From Trematomus loennbergii (taxonomy: Eukaryota; Chordata; Actinopteri; Perciformes; Nototheniidae): a DNA stretch of 64,000 nucleotides. The notes under the pieces are model-generated. The model made no database searches. It had not been told where the DNA came from and saw only the letters and a program-made list of their open reading frames with translations. Made by a program: the position numbers and the translations under genes. The DNA lies in contig JAAOOA010000614.1 of the NCBI GenBank assembly GCA_012861695.1, positions 75,001 to 139,000 on the forward strand, given 5' to 3'. Of the stretch, positions 34,342 through 47,675 are shown piece by piece; the stretch's first letter is position 1; every line of letters starts with the position of its first letter.

Positions 34342-37300
34342 GGCTAATGTTGAGCTATAAAGGAACTACAGCACGGTCACATGACTTCACATCACCACCG
34401 CTAAGCTAAAGGTGGCTAACGTTGGGCTATAAAGGAACTACAGCACGGTCACATGACTTCACATCACCACCGCTAAGCTAAAGGCGGCTAATGTTGGGCT
34501 ATAAAGGAACTACAGCACGGTCACATGACTTCACGTCACCACCGCTAAGCTAAAGGTGGCTAACGTTGGGCTATAAAGGAACTACAGCACGGTCACATGA
34601 CTTCACGACACCACCGCTAAGCTAAAGGCGGCTAATGTTGGGCTATAAAGGAACTACAGCACGGTCACATGACTTCACGACAACACCGCTAAGCTAAAGG
34701 AGGCTAATGTTGGGCTATAAAGGAACTACAGCACGGTCACATGACTTCACGACACCACCGCTAAGCTAAAGGCAGCTAATGTTGGGCTATAAAGGAACTA
34801 CAACACGGTCACATGACTTCACGACACCACCGCTAAGCTAAAGGCGGCTAATGTTGGGCTATAAAGGAACTACAGCACGGTCACATGACTTCACGACACC
34901 ACCGCTAAGCTAAAGGCGGCTAATGTTGGGCTATAAAGGAACTACAGCCCGGTCACATGACTTCACGAAACCACCGCTAAGCTAAAGGCGGCTAATGTTG
35001 GGCTATAAAGGAACTACAGCACGGTCACATGACTTCACGACACCACCACTAAGCTAAAGGCGGCTAATGTTGGGCTATAAAGGAACTACAGCACGGTCAC
35101 ATGACTTCACGTCACCACCGCTAAGCTAAAGGAGGCTAATGTTGGGCTATAAAGGAAACTACAGCACGGTCACATGACTTCACGTCACCACCGCTAAGCT
35201 AAAGGAGGCTAATGTTGGGCTATAAAGGAACTACAGCACGGTCACATGACTTCACGACACCACGCTAAGCTAAAGGTGGCTAATGTTGGGCTATAAAGGA
35301 ACTACAGCACGGTCACATGACTTCACGTCACCAGCTAAGCTAAAGGCGACTAATGTTGGGCTATAAAGGAACTACAGCACGGTCACATGACTTCACGTCA
35401 CCACCGCTAAGCTAAAGGAGGCTAATGTTGGGCTACAGCACGGTCACATGACTTCACGACACCACCGCTAAGCTAAAGGCGGCTAATGTTGGGCTATAAA
35501 GGAACTACAGCACGGTCACATGACTTCACGTCACCACCGCTAAGCTAAAGGTGGCTAACGTTGGGCTATAAAGGAACTACAGCACGGTCACATGACTTCA
35601 CGACACCACCGCTAAGCTAAAGGCGGCTAATGTTGGGCTATAAAGGAACTACAGCACGGTCACATGACTTCACGACAACACCGCTAAGCTAAAGGAGGCT
35701 AATGTTGGGCTATAAAGGAACTACAGCACGGTCACATGACTTCACGACACCACCGCTAAGCTAAAGGCAGCTAATGTTGGGCTATAAAGGAACTACAACA
35801 CGGTCACATGACTTCACGACACCACGCTAAGCTAAAGGCGGCTAATGTTGGGCTATAAAGGAACTACAGCACGGTCACATGACTTCACGACACCACCGCT
35901 AAGCTAAAGGTGGCTAATGTTGGGCTATAAAGGAACTACAGCACGGTCACATGACTTCACGTCACCACCGCTAAGCTAAAGGCGACTAATGTTGGGCTAT
36001 AAAGGAACTACAGCACGGTCACATGACTTCACGTCACCACCGCTAAGCTAAAGGAGGCTAATGTTGGGCTACAGCACGGTCACATGACTTCACGACACCA
36101 CCGCTAAGCTAAAGGCGGCTAATGTTGGGCTATAAAGGAACTACAGCACGGTCACATGACTTCACGTCACCACCGCTAAGCTAAAGGTGGCTAACGTTGG
36201 GCTATAAAGGAACTACAGCACGGTCACATGACTTCACGACACCACCGCTAAGCTAAAGGCGGCTAATGTTGGGCTATAAAGGAACTACAGCACGGTCACA
36301 TGACTTCACGACAACACCGCTAAGCTAAAGGAGGCTAATGTTGGGCTATAAAGGAACTACAGCACGGTCACATGACTTCACGACACCACCGCTAAGCTAA
36401 AGGCAGCTAATGTTGGGCTATAAAGGAACTACAACACGGTCACATGACTTCACGACACCACCGCTAAGCTAAAGGCGGCTAATGTTGGGCTATAAAGGAA
36501 CTACAGCACGGTCACATGACTTCACGACAACACCGCTAAGCTAAAGGAGGCTAATGTTGGGCTATAAAGGAACTACAGCACGGTCACATGACTTCACGAC
36601 ACCACCGCTAAGCTAAAGGCGGCTAATGTTGGGCTATAAAGGAACCTACAGCACGGTCACATGACTTCACGACACCACCGCTAAGCTAAAGGCGGCTAAT
36701 GTTGGGCTATAAAGGAACTACAGCCGGTCACATGACTTCACGACACCACCGCTAAGCTAAAGGCGGCTAATGTTGGGCTATAAAGGAACTACAGCACGGT
36801 CACATGACTTCACGACACCACCACTAAGCTAAAGGCGGCTAATGTTGGGCTATAAAGGAACTACAGCACGGTCACATGACTTCACGTCACCACCGCTAAG
36901 CTAAAGGAGGCTAATGTTGGGCTATAAAGGAACAGCACGGTCACATGACTTCACGTCACCACCGCTAAGCTAAAGGAGGCTAATGTTGGGCTATAAAGGA
37001 ACTACAGCACGGTCACATGACTTCACGACACCACCGCTAAGCTAAAGGTGGCTAATGTTGGGCTATAAAGGAACTACAGCACGGTCACATGACTTCACGT
37101 CACCACCGCTAAGCTAAAGGCGACTAATGTTGGGCTATAAAGGAACTACAGCACGGTCACATGACTTCACGTCACCACCGCTAAGCTAAAGGAGGCTAAT
37201 GTTGGGCTACAGCACGGTCACATGATTCACGACACCACCGCCTAAGCTAAAGGCGGCTAATGTTGGGCTATAAAGGAACTACAGCACGGTCACATGACTT

Positions 37301-39145
37301 CACGTCACCACCGCTAAGCTAAAGGTGGCTAACGTTGGGCTATAAAGGAACTACAGCACGGTCACATGACTTCACGACACCACCGCTAAGCTAAAGGCGG
37401 CTAATGTTGGGCTATAAAGGAACTACAGCACGGTCACATGACTTCACGACAACACCGCTAAGCTAAAGGAGGCTAATGTTGGGCTATAAAGGAACTACAG
37501 CACGGTCACATGACTTCACGACACCACCGCTAAGCTAAAGGCAGCTAATGTTGGGCTATAAAGGAACTACAACACGGTCACATGACTTCACGACACCACC
37601 GCTAAGCTAAAGGCGGCTAATGTTGGGCTATAAAGGAACTACAGCACGGTCACATGACTTCACGACACCACCGCTAAGCTAAAGGTGGCTAATGTTGGGC
37701 TATAAAGGAACTACAGCACGGTCACATGACTTCACGTCACCACCGCTAAGCTAAAGGGACGAATGTGGGCTATAAAGGAACTACAGCACGGTCACATGAC
37801 TTCACGTCACCACCGCTAAGCTAAAGGAGGCTAATGTTGGCTACAGCACGGTCACATGACTTCACGACACCACCGCTAAGCTAAAGGCGGCTAATGTTGG
37901 GCTATAAAGGAACTACAGCACGGTCACATGACTTCACGTCACCACCGCTAAGCTAAAGGTGGCTAACGTTGGGCTATAAAGGAACTACAGCACGGTCACA
38001 TGACTTCACGACACCACCGCTAAGCTAAAGGCGGCTAATGTTGGGCTATAAAAGGAACTACAGCACGGTCACATGACTTCACGACAAACACCGCTAAGCT
38101 AAAGGAGGCTAATGTTGGGCTATAAAGGAACTACAGCACGGTCACATGACTTCACGACACCACCGCTAAGCTAAAGGCAGCTAATGTTGGGCTATAAAGG
38201 AACTACAACACGGTCACATGACTTCACGACACCACCGCTAAGCTAAAGGCGGCTAATGTTGGGCTATAAAGGAACTACAGCACGGTCACATGACTTCACG
38301 ACACCACCGCTAAGCTAAAGGCAGCTAATGTTGGGCTATAAAGGAACTACAGCCCGGTCACATGACTTCACGACACCACCGCTAAGCTAAAGGCGGCTAA
38401 TGTTGGGCTATAAGGAACTACAGCCCGGTCACATGACTTCACGACACACCGCTAAGCTAAAGGCGACTAATGTTGGGCTATAAAGGAACTACAGCACGGT
38501 CACATGACTTCACGTCACCACCGCTAAGCTAAAGGAGGCTAATGTTGGGCTACAGCACGGTCACATGACTTCACGACACCACCGCTAAGCTAAAGGCGGC
38601 TAATGTTGGGCTATAAAGGAACTACAGCACGGTCACATGACTTCACGTCACCACCGCTAAGCTAAAGGAGGCTAATGTTGGGCTATAAAGGAACTACAGC
38701 ACCGTCACATGACTTCACGACACCACCGCTAAGCTAAAGGCGGCTAATGTTGGGCTATAAAGGAACTACAGCACGGTCACATGACTTCACGACACCACCG
38801 CTAAGCTAAAGGCGGCTAATGTTTGGCTATAAAGGAACTACAGCACGGTCACATGACATCACGTCACCACCGCTAAGCTAAAGGAGGCTAATGTGGGCTA
38901 TAAAGGAACTACAGCACGGTCACATGACTTCACGACACACACCGCTAAGCTAAAGGTGGCTAATGTTGGGCTATAAAGGAACTACAGCACGGTCACATGA
39001 CTTCACGTCACCACCGCTAAGCTAAAGGAGGCTAATGTTGGGCTATAAAGGAACTACAGCACGGTCACATGACTTCACGTCACCACCGCTAAGCTAAAGG
39101 CGGCTAATGTTGGGCTATAAAGGAACTACAGCACGGTCACATGAC
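34342..39145 (+). repeat. 72-bp minisatellite, about 67 units, higher-order structure
   Basis: Units read GGGCTATAAAGGAACTACAG, CACGGTCACATGACTTCACG, then CACCACCGCTAAGCTAAAGG and GGCTAATGTT. Variants (CGTCACC/CGACACC/CGACAAC; GGCGG/GGTGG/GGAGG/GGCAG) recur in a fixed order. A shortened unit lacking ATAAAGGAACTA starts its GGCTACAGCA at 35431, 36067, 37205, 37839 and 38548; the gaps of 636, 1138, 634 and 709 equal 9, 16, 9 and 10 units with one short unit each. No coding potential. Same unit as 1118-1852, opposite strand. Confidence 0.96.
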
Positions 39146-39721
39146 AAAGTGCCATCAAGAAAAGAGTTACAGAAGGATTTCAGTATCTCATTTTCTCTGT
39201 GTACCTATCGTTTATTAAATCAATAACTATTCATATCTTACACTGCACTTAGCTCTTAATTCTTGTGTTTCATACCTGTTTTATTCTAAATTAGATATAT
39301 TTTAGTGTCATTTTATCATGCGTTTCATGCACCATGTCTTGCCTTTGTTGAAACATGCTATATAAACAAACTTGCCTTCCCTATCTTCCGGACAGCCTGA
39401 CCCAGACACTGTTGAAGCATTTTGAAATCTAACTTCCTACACAACATAAACACCTCCCTGTTTAATTAATTAATTATTATCAACAAGGAAGTCGCGGCGG
39501 ATGCTCTGCCGTGTCTCTAGAAAGGGAAACTTGCCCTCTTCTCTGGTCAAAGCAGCCGTGTCACAGTAAAGAGACTTTTTCTCAGGAGGAGGAAGGAGTG
39601 AGAGTGAGAATAAGGAGCAGCTGTGATGCAAGGAGGTGGAGCAGGATGTTTGTCATTAGTTTCCCCCTGGGAATCCATAGTGGTCTGTGTCCTGAATCAG
39701 GCCTCACACATCCAGCCATTA

Positions 39722-40870
39722 TTAAGTCCCCTATTATACTGTTTTCATCAATAATTATAGGTCTCAGATAAATACAAACATGTCTCTGAAGTGTTTGGCT
39801 CCAAACACCAAACAGATCATTGCAGCATCCCATAATCCCCTCTGTTTCAGCCTGTTTCAAAAGTGCTGATTCTCTGTCTGTTACTTTAGATGAAAATAGG
39901 AGCCACTCCCATGCCCCTCTGAGAGAGATTTGGTTAAAAAGAACACAATGGTGATCTAGGAGGAGATTCAGGTGATAAGGTGGTAACCAAGGTACCTTGG
40001 TTGGTAATTGGCTAATAGTTACACAAGCCAAAATATCGTTATGACATCACAAAGTGGCCAAAATCTGATCAGCTCATTTTCAGACAGGTTTTTAATAAAT
40101 GGATGAGGACAAAAAGAGAGAGAATCTTTAGCCGCGTTCACACCAAGTACTTTGCCGCACTTAGTTCCCAGCACTTAGTTCCCCTATGGAACTAAGAGCC
40201 GATCGCGTTCACACCGGAATAAATTCCCTGAGGGAAGATTACGCAAATGAGCCGATGACGTCACTTCGTCTTCTTCTGCTTTAGGTTTACTGGCAGGCTG
40301 CAAACAACTTCACGGCGTATACTGCCACCCGGAGTCCCCGGCCGGAAGTCCCCGGAGTTGGGGACTGGCTCAGTAGAAGCTGCTGGGACTCCCAGCAGCT
40401 GCTACTGAAGCCTTCCGAGTAAATCGCCAGAACGCCGACACCTCCTCATCTCCACTCCCATGTTTTATTTTGTGTTGCCATACTGTAAGTTAGTTTCTCT
40501 GCGTTTGTGCGCTGGGCGAATGCTAATGCTAATAATGCTAATGCGAGGATAATAAAATGGCGGCTCTACAAAACATTTCAGAGTTGTACGGGGCGTGGTT
40601 TGCAATTCGCCCAGCCAATCAGAACTGGGGCACTTTTTTCCCCCCAGGAGAGTACCACCTCTCTAGCAGGCACTAAAAATGGGGGTAAAAGTTCCCGGCA
40701 CTAAGTACTCTTTTTGGTGTGAACGCGACATAAGGGGTACTAATGGAACTAAACGGGAAAAGTACGGGGAAAAGTACGGGGAAAAGTACTTTCAGAATCT
40801 CTTTACACAGAGGGGACACATGTTGATGTAGAAGAGACATGAACAAGTGGATTTTGCATAATAGGTGACC
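39722..40870. mobile_element. TTAA-type MITE, paralogue of 23234-24281
   Basis: Starts TTAAGTCCCCTATTATACTG and ends TTTTGCATAATAGGTGACCT. It has the uninterrupted CTTTAGAT site where the other copy carries a hAT MITE, but it is itself interrupted at 40131-40729 by another MITE. It runs directly into a truncated foldback MITE. Confidence 0.85.
40131..40729. mobile_element. MITE with TTCACACC ends, nested
   Basis: Ends GCCGCGTTCACACCAAGTAC and TTTTTGGTGTGAACGCGAC; left flank TTA, right flank ATAA. Inverted relative of 14623-15162. It splits the host between AGAGAATCTTT and TTTCAGAATCTC; 40730-40793 also contains three AAAAGTAC-type repeats absent from the other host copy. Confidence 0.8.
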
Positions 40871-40875
40871 TTGAA

Positions 40876-41175
40876 GTGCCCCTTCCTTCAGACTTCCTTA
40901 CAGAGCCCCTCCTCCAACACACACGAACGCGCACATGACCAATGAGGGCACGAGATAAGTTTGTGCACAGATGGAAGGCTGACAGGCAGGTAGGCCATCC
41001 AGTTATTTTAGCCGGGCCGGCTCAGATGATTGGTCGTGCTTTTTACAGCGCCACGGCTTCCACAGATGAAGATGATTTAATGTATTTATTGCCAAAGCAT
41101 TTAATATATTCATTGCTATCGGGATGTTAAGAGCATTCCATGGAATATAACGTGAATTACCTACCCCACCGTTAA
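40876..41175. mobile_element. Truncated foldback MITE
   Basis: Matches the interior and right end of 24285-24671 (CATGACCAATGAGGGCACGA, ATTCCATGGAATATAAC) and ends ACCTACCCCACCGTTAA. The left arm is missing. Confidence 0.8.
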
Positions 41176-41965
41176 TGTGGATATAATAACTTAGAACATC
41201 GCTTCACTTTACTGTAATGCAGCCTTTAAAAGCAAGATGAATGCCATATAACCATTTTATGATATCTAACACAGTATATAGTCTTATTTCGCTATATCAA
41301 TGCCCAGCACTCTCTTCACACTCAAAACTGGAGTTTTATGTTGGACTCATGTCCCTTTTATCACCTGATGGCGAGCCTTAAGAAGATGACTCAGTCTCAT
41401 GCAGATGCACATTACAGTATGTCATCTTAATCCTATTTGCTGTACCTCCTGCAGCTCTCAGCCTCTTCAGAGAGTAATTACGGAGCCTTTTTGAAAGCAG
41501 TTGTGCGGCAGTGATGCTGATGAGCTTATTATAAGAACCACAACTTTCTCTGGAGTTCTCATCTCGACTCTGACCTTTTATATCCGTATCTCAGAGACTC
41601 CAAAGCTTCTCATTATATCCCGTGGTTTAATGCACCATCACACACTGAACCGGGACTGAATGAAGGAGGTTTTGTGTGAAAACGAGAGGCGTGTGCTTGT
41701 TCTTCATTTTTGTTCCTTTGCATTTTAAGACGTTATTAACAAAGCATACATAACAACACAAAAAAAAGCACATCTAGGTACATACATTACCTACAAAGCA
41801 GTTGACAAATTCGAAATTAAATAATAATAGTAATAACAATAATACAAATAAAATAATGTATACAATATTAATACTCAGGTATACATTAATTGTCAATTCT
41901 TACCTCATGTTTCTTATAAATCTTAATTTGAGTGTTCTATACTTTACCCATTTTTCCATCTTCCC
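41176..41965. other. Intergenic, no feature seen
   Basis: Low-complexity AT-rich patches near 41800-41860 only. No ORF with family features. Confidence 0.5.
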
Positions 41966-41998
41966 ACACTCACCACACACACACACACACACACACAC

Positions 41999-42076
<78 letters not shown>
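41966..42076. repeat. (CA)n microsatellite
   Basis: Interrupted CA array. 42077-43900 shows no gene or element that I recognise. Confidence 0.95.
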
Positions 42077-42081
<5 letters not shown>

Positions 42082-43900
42082 CACGTTTGCAGATGTGTTG
42101 TGCTTCACAGTGTGGACGGCATTGTTTTCCTGAACTGCAAACTGCAGACAAGAGTCAACCTTGTATCTAACGAGCGTTACTATGGTACCGTAAGCCAAAG
42201 GCTAATTTGTATAAGCATCGATGGTCCAGGGGATCAGGAAAGAGGAGAGTCTTTTAAAAACACTGAAGAAATGCAAAAAAGACAATCGCTGGCCTGAGAG
42301 TGAAACATATTTCATTTCATATGTATGTTTACTCTGAGCTGCAGGTGGTTCAATGGGAAATAAGTGATAATGTAGATTAAGAGCAAAACTCTTTCATGCT
42401 TAAAGCAGTTATAAAAGTGCTGTTTTATATAAATACAAACCAAAAGGGTGTTGCTTGTAGTCTATTGACTGTTTTTAAAAGAAAAATACTGAGTCACTGT
42501 CACATTACCCATTGGTTTGAGGATTACAGTTTCTAGGTTTTTTTTACAAGAGATGAAACAGTGTGAGGAAAAAATTGCAACTAAATACTGTAAAAGTAAT
42601 TATTGAACGCGCCAAAATGGTAGAATGAAGTTGCAATGAAGTGAAATCACACTTTGAAATGGTTGAAGTTGTAAGTGGAAAAATACAGACTAAAAAGTGG
42701 TAGCAACCTGTCAATCACAAGGTAGCCCCGCCCTAAACATAAACTGCTTTATGTCTATTTTACTCTCAATTTTACTCTCAATTAGTAAAAAAAATAACAT
42801 TATGCTGTATTGAAGAAGACTTAAACTCATCAGGAAAATGTTAACTGAGGAAATAAATCAAGAAAGAATTAAAGGTCATTTTCTCGTACACTTCTATACA
42901 AATCAGACTACCTATTTGTCGCCCCCTGCTGGTTATTGGAGAGAGTGCAAGTTTCATTCCTCATTGCCTTCACTTTTTAGACCTGGAGGTTGCCACTTTT
43001 TATTAAAAAAACTAAACTAGCATCTAACCCTTACAGTTCCCTTCGGCTCTATTAAGCGTGTATGCCTCTTTCAGCTGTTTTCAGTCTTAATGTGCTCATT
43101 AACCCTGTTGTTCCCATCAGCAGCAGTCAGCTGTTTTAAGTGCTGGAGTCCTAAAGGTGGGATGTAAGAACAGACTTATTAAAGCCTAATAAAAAAACGG
43201 TTTTATACACAATATAAAGAACAAAAACTAGACAAAAACTACAGTGCATTAGCATCAGGAAATCAAAGTTATATTTATCTCTAAGTCTTGGTAACAAAGT
43301 GCTTAAGTGTACTTCATAGACATTGAGCGTCCATCGAACTTCCCCTTTGTTCCAAACATCTTCTTTAAAAGTACCAAAAATACAAGATGTCTCCTGAAAT
43401 GTCACCCTCTGCGTGAGCTGTCCCTTTTCTATTAGAGTCTGACTGTAGTGTGAAACCGCACACAAGTGTGACATCCAGCCAGGTGTGTGTGAAGCTTTAA
43501 TTCGGTGGGAGGTGTTGCTTCCACCGAAGTGAACGAAGTCTCCATGTACTTGTCACTGGAAGACACCCGACAAAAGCCTGTACACGTACTGATCAACAAA
43601 AGTTGACATGTTTTCATATCAATTAAATGCTGATTGGTAAATAGTAAGTAGAGATTAGTTTACATTTACTTTTGCTCTAGAAATTGACATTGCTACAGCA
43701 AAAGGTGAGAAAAAAATTAAAATAAAACACGCAACAAGAAAAAGACGTTAAAACATTAAAAAGTTATTCAAATTACATTCAAAGTAGTTTTCTACTCACT
43801 TACAAATTGCATATAAGTGTTATTGCACAACAGTGGAGTCGTAGTCTTGTTGTTGTATTATTGCACGTTGGTGTAATTACACAACATAAGTGGTGTCTTA

Positions 43901-44551
43901 TGCCCCTTTCACACCGCAGCGGAGCCGGCTCTTTCCCCGAAAACCCGTTGTTACCAAGCTCCAAAAACAAATTCGGTCTAGAAGCAAGAACCGCATACGT
44001 CACGCTTACGTCGGAGCGGGGGCAGGGGCAGGGGCGGGATCAACCTCCTGAACAACAACAAAAAGCCCACGTTTTGTCCAGTTTGTACACAGCGATGGAA
44101 AACCCCAAACTTAAACCGTGGACCAGATTTGTAACACACTGAAAAAAGGTAAGAAGGATTATCGTGACCAAAAGTGAGACCTCGACGGATTGGCAGCGGT
44201 CGTCCGAAAACAAGTCCACATTATGACTTGCTAGACTCTGTCAAAGAACATTTGAAAGTCGCTTGTGACGAATGGAAAGTTCGTGGTGATGTCGTCCTAT
44301 TATTTCCATTTGGTTTCGACAAAACAAAACGAGCAGCGCTTCAATACAATCGGCCATTGTTGTTGTTTCCGCGCGGTTTGGCTTTATGAAGCAGACACGC
44401 AAACGGTTACGTCATGACGCAAACGATGACGCAATGACGCAGCACCACTCACACTGTGAACAAAACGGGGGCTGAAAATAAAAACCGGTTCCGAACCAGA
44501 AGAGCGCAAGCACGGAGCAAGAACGGGAACCACGTTGGTGTGAAAGGGACA
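43901..44551. mobile_element. MITE with TTCACACC ends
   Basis: Ends TGCCCCTTTCACACCGCAGC and CACGTTGGTGTGAAAGGGACA, flanked by TTA on both sides (43898-43900, 44552-44554 in the reading TTA/TTA), as in PIF/Harbinger-type elements. Interior has no convincing transposase. 44555-45496 is unremarkable. Confidence 0.72.
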
Positions 44552-46146
44552 TTAGTCTTAAATTGTGTGAGTCTATTCTACTCTATCATTTCAAACACAA
44601 CAAACGTAGAAGGTGTTGCTTTCTTCTCGCTCATCAACACACACCTGTCTAATGAGTGTCAAATTTAGCCACAACGGTTAATTATGCATCCAAAGACCTG
44701 TCCCCGATAGACTTGTTACCATAGCCACCATACGTTCAGGAGTTTCTATAATTAACCACCATTAAAACATGCCGCTGACACTCATAAACACAACTGATTC
44801 TGGTAAGAAAATGTATTTCTTTTAGCTTCATTTCGACTGAATAACCCATGTCCTAAGTCACATGTTTCCAGTTTTATTCAGTGGTGCACACCTGCACAAA
44901 GTAACCTGATACATGTGGAAATGTTTCTTGGACAGATTAAATACCTCCAATACCTCCGCAGTGTTGCAACAAATCTGTCAATCATGGTATAAAACTCACC
45001 TCAGTGGTACGAGGAGGCTAATTGTGAATTAACTTCCATATCGTGCGGGTAATTACGGGCTAAAATGTAATTCTGCATGGGTTTAAAATCCAATAAAGCC
45101 TGTTAGTGTGGATTCATTTTGAGCGATGCACATAATAACACCTCATTATTTCATCAATGGGTGATTAGCATTTATTAGCTCAAAATTGTCACTGCTAGTC
45201 GCTTAAGAAGAAGAGTTTTTAAAGAGTTTGAGTCAATCATCAGGAGGTTATTGAATCATCAGTTTTTCATAAGGAGCTTCATGTGAGGTTGTTAAATGTA
45301 TAATAGGTTTCGGAGAAAAAAAGAAAAGGTACAGTGGCAGCATTTTGAATACAAAGATCAAAATAGACGTTCAGGGTTTCAACAATTTTGTGCTCCAAAA
45401 GTAGTGATACAATTTTGGGTTAATTTCAAGGAGGTGTGTAGAAATATCTACTTATAACCGGACACTTTCAGTATTTTTGGAATTTCTGAAGTGCAGTTAA
45501 AGAGGCCCTATTATGCTTTTTGGGGTTTTCCCTTTCCTGTAGTGAGTAATATAGTTTGTAGTGCATGTAAATGGTCTGCAAAGGCTAAAATACCTGTGTT
45601 CCCCCCCTCCTGAAACGCCTCCATTAGACTCCTTTGATTACTTCTGTAACATATCGACATCACCATGTAACACTCTAGCTTCTATTGGCTAGCGCTCCAA
45701 CACATTGTCCGTGATAGGCTAAGGGGGCGGGACATCTCTAAGCGGTTGACCAATCACAACAGAGCCGGCCAGCTAACCAATCAGAGCAGACTGGGCTCTG
45801 GTTTCAGACAGAGGGTGAAAAGAGGTGCTGCAGCACAGGTAGTATGAGAAAAATAAAGAGCTTTTTGAACATTAAAGCATGGAGACATGTCACAGTGGAG
45901 ACACTACATACTGATATACACCTGAACATCAGCAGGAGAGGACTCTTTAAAGTAGAGACACTACATACTGATATACACCTGAACATCAGCAGGAGAAGAC
46001 TCTTTAAAGTAGAGACACTACATACTGATATACACCTGAACATCAGCAGGAGAGGACTCTTTAAAGTAGAGACACTACATACTGATATACACCTGAACAT
46101 CAGCAGGAGAGGACTCTTTAAAGTAGAGACACTACATACTGATATA

Positions 46147-46579
46147 TGTTGTGCACCGACAGAAATGCTAGAGAGATGCATGTTATTTACGTTTGCTTTC
46201 TCTCATTCCAGGCTTCCTGATTATTTTCACCTGTGTCTCCTGTGCTCATCAATGTCAGCCCCGCCCCTGATTGGTCCCACCTGTGTCTAGTTACCCTGTG
46301 CTTATATTCCCCTGTCTCCCAAGTGTTCTTTGTCAGTTCGTATTGTCTCTTGCTATGGTCAGGTCTATGCTCTTTGTGCTCTTGTAAAGTTTGATTCCTC
46401 ACTACGTGAGCGCTTTCATTTTGTTCCTCTATTTTTGTCATCTCGGTTAGAGATTTGATAGTTACCTTTTTTGTTGTTCATTGCTGTATTTGGAAAATAA
46501 AGTATCTTACAAGTACTTTACCTCTGTCTCCCGGGTCGTGCAATTGGGTCCTACATCCTAAGTGTCTGAGTTCGTAACA
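46147..46579 (+). repeat. 5' LTR
   Basis: 433 bases. An inverted CCAAT (ATTGG) lies near 46271, a TATA-like TTATATT at 46302-46308, and AATAAA at 46496-46501. A start about 30 bases after the TATA-like box would be near 46332, giving U3 46147-46331, R from about 46332, and a short U5. Confidence 0.95.
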
Positions 46580-46591
46580 GAACGAACTGAC
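46580..46591 (+). promoter_or_regulatory. Primer binding site, self-priming type
   Basis: ACGAACTGAC at 46582-46591, two bases after the LTR, is the exact complement of GTCAGTTCGT at 46332-46341, the predicted 5' end of the transcript. It is also partly complementary to the end of U5 (AGTTCGT, 46569-46575). This fits Tf1/sushi-style self-priming in place of a tRNA primer. Confidence 0.7.
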
Positions 46592-46595
46592 CATT

Positions 46596-47675
46596 ATGGA
46601 CCCAGCCGACCCAAGAACGCTTCACGCAGCGCTGTCAGCACAGGGCGTGAAGATCTTTCATCACGAGGAACAGCTGGGCCTAGTCAACCAGGAAATGCAA
46701 GAACTAAGAGGACGCCAGGCCGGGATTCAGGAAGCATTATCCACACAGATGCAACAACTGGCTGTCCAAATGAATCATTTTTTCACTCACCAACAGACTG
46801 CTCCTCCGGTGACGTCATCCACAACTGAGAGGTTGCCTGTCAATGCTCCAGCTGATTTCCCAAGTCAGGCTGTTTCTTCCCCTTTACGGCTGGCTCTTCC
46901 GGAGAGATTTTCCGGAGATTCTTCTAATTGCAGAGCCTTTTTGGTACAGTGCGATCTGCATTTTCAACACAACCCAGGAGCCTTTTCATCGGACCATGGT
47001 AAAGTGGCGTTTATTGTGTCTCATTTAACGGGAAGAGCTGCAGCCTGGGCTACTGCAGAATGGTCAAGAGAAACTGAACTATGTTACTCATTGACCGATT
47101 TCATAGAGACTATGAGTCGTATTTTTGACCACTCATCGCCTGCTACAGAGGCCAGCAGAAAACTTTTTCATATACGCCAGCTCAACCGCCAGGTGGTTGA
47201 TTACGCCATCGAGTTTCGCACAGCAGCAGCGGACAGCGGATGGAATGTTCCGGCTCTTCGTGACGCCTTCATGACGGGACTTTCGGAACCGATAAAAGAC
47301 CAGCTGGCTCCACTGGAGACACCCCGGGATCTGGAATCTCTCATCGCCGTGGCCATCCGGATCGATAACCGTCTTCGGGAAAGAGAGAGGGAGCGTCGAC
47401 GCAACCGAGACGTTATTCCCAGCTCCCAGAATGCATCTTGGTGGGTCGCGCCGCCAGCCGAGGATGTCCAGCCCATGTTACCACACCGTCAGAGGATTAC
47501 ACTTCCGAATGGCTCCGGGGAACCCATGCAGCTGGGAAGAACCAGGCTTTCTCTGGAGGAGAGGCAGCGCCGTCTACGGGAGGGTTGTTGTTTCTACTGC
47601 GGCCAGTCGGATCATCAACTCGCTTCATGCCCGGGAAAAGATCGTGCTCACCAGTCAAAAGGAGGGCGCTGGTGA
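46596..47675 (+). CDS. gag: Gag of the Ty3/Gypsy element
   Basis: 359 residues, starting at the first ATG after the primer site ([13 protein letters not shown]). The structural protein that packages element RNA. A retrotransposon-gag region lies at about 110-250 (contains [14 protein letters not shown] and [13 protein letters not shown]). One CCHC zinc knuckle is at residues 332-345 (C332, C335, H340, C345). The frame ends at TGA 47673-47675, inside a predicted stem that follows the slippery site at 47633. Intact, no internal stop. Confidence 0.95.
   Translation: MDPADPRTLHAALSAQGVKIFHHEEQLGLVNQEMQELRGRQAGIQEALSTQMQQLAVQMNHFFTHQQTAPPVTSSTTERLPVNAPADFPSQAVSSPLRLALPERFSGDSSNCRAFLVQCDLHFQHNPGAFSSDHGKVAFIVSHLTGRAAAWATAEWSRETELCYSLTDFIETMSRIFDHSSPATEASRKLFHIRQLNRQVVDYAIEFRTAAADSGWNVPALRDAFMTGLSEPIKDQLAPLETPRDLESLIAVAIRIDNRLRERERERRRNRDVIPSSQNASWWVAPPAEDVQPMLPHRQRITLPNGSGEPMQLGRTRLSLEERQRRLREGCCFYCGQSDHQLASCPGKDRAHQSKGGRW

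Noticed and set aside
34342..39145. CRISPR-like array or coding repeat
   Set aside because: Direct head-to-tail units without unique spacers; stops in all frames; eukaryotic context.
39582..40031. 149-codon minus-strand ORF
   Set aside because: Spans the edge of a MITE; no domain, biased composition.
45844..46290. 148-codon ORF with 19-residue repeats (and its antisense partner)
   Set aside because: It is the 57-bp tandem array, whose length is a multiple of three; it begins and ends in transposon sequence.
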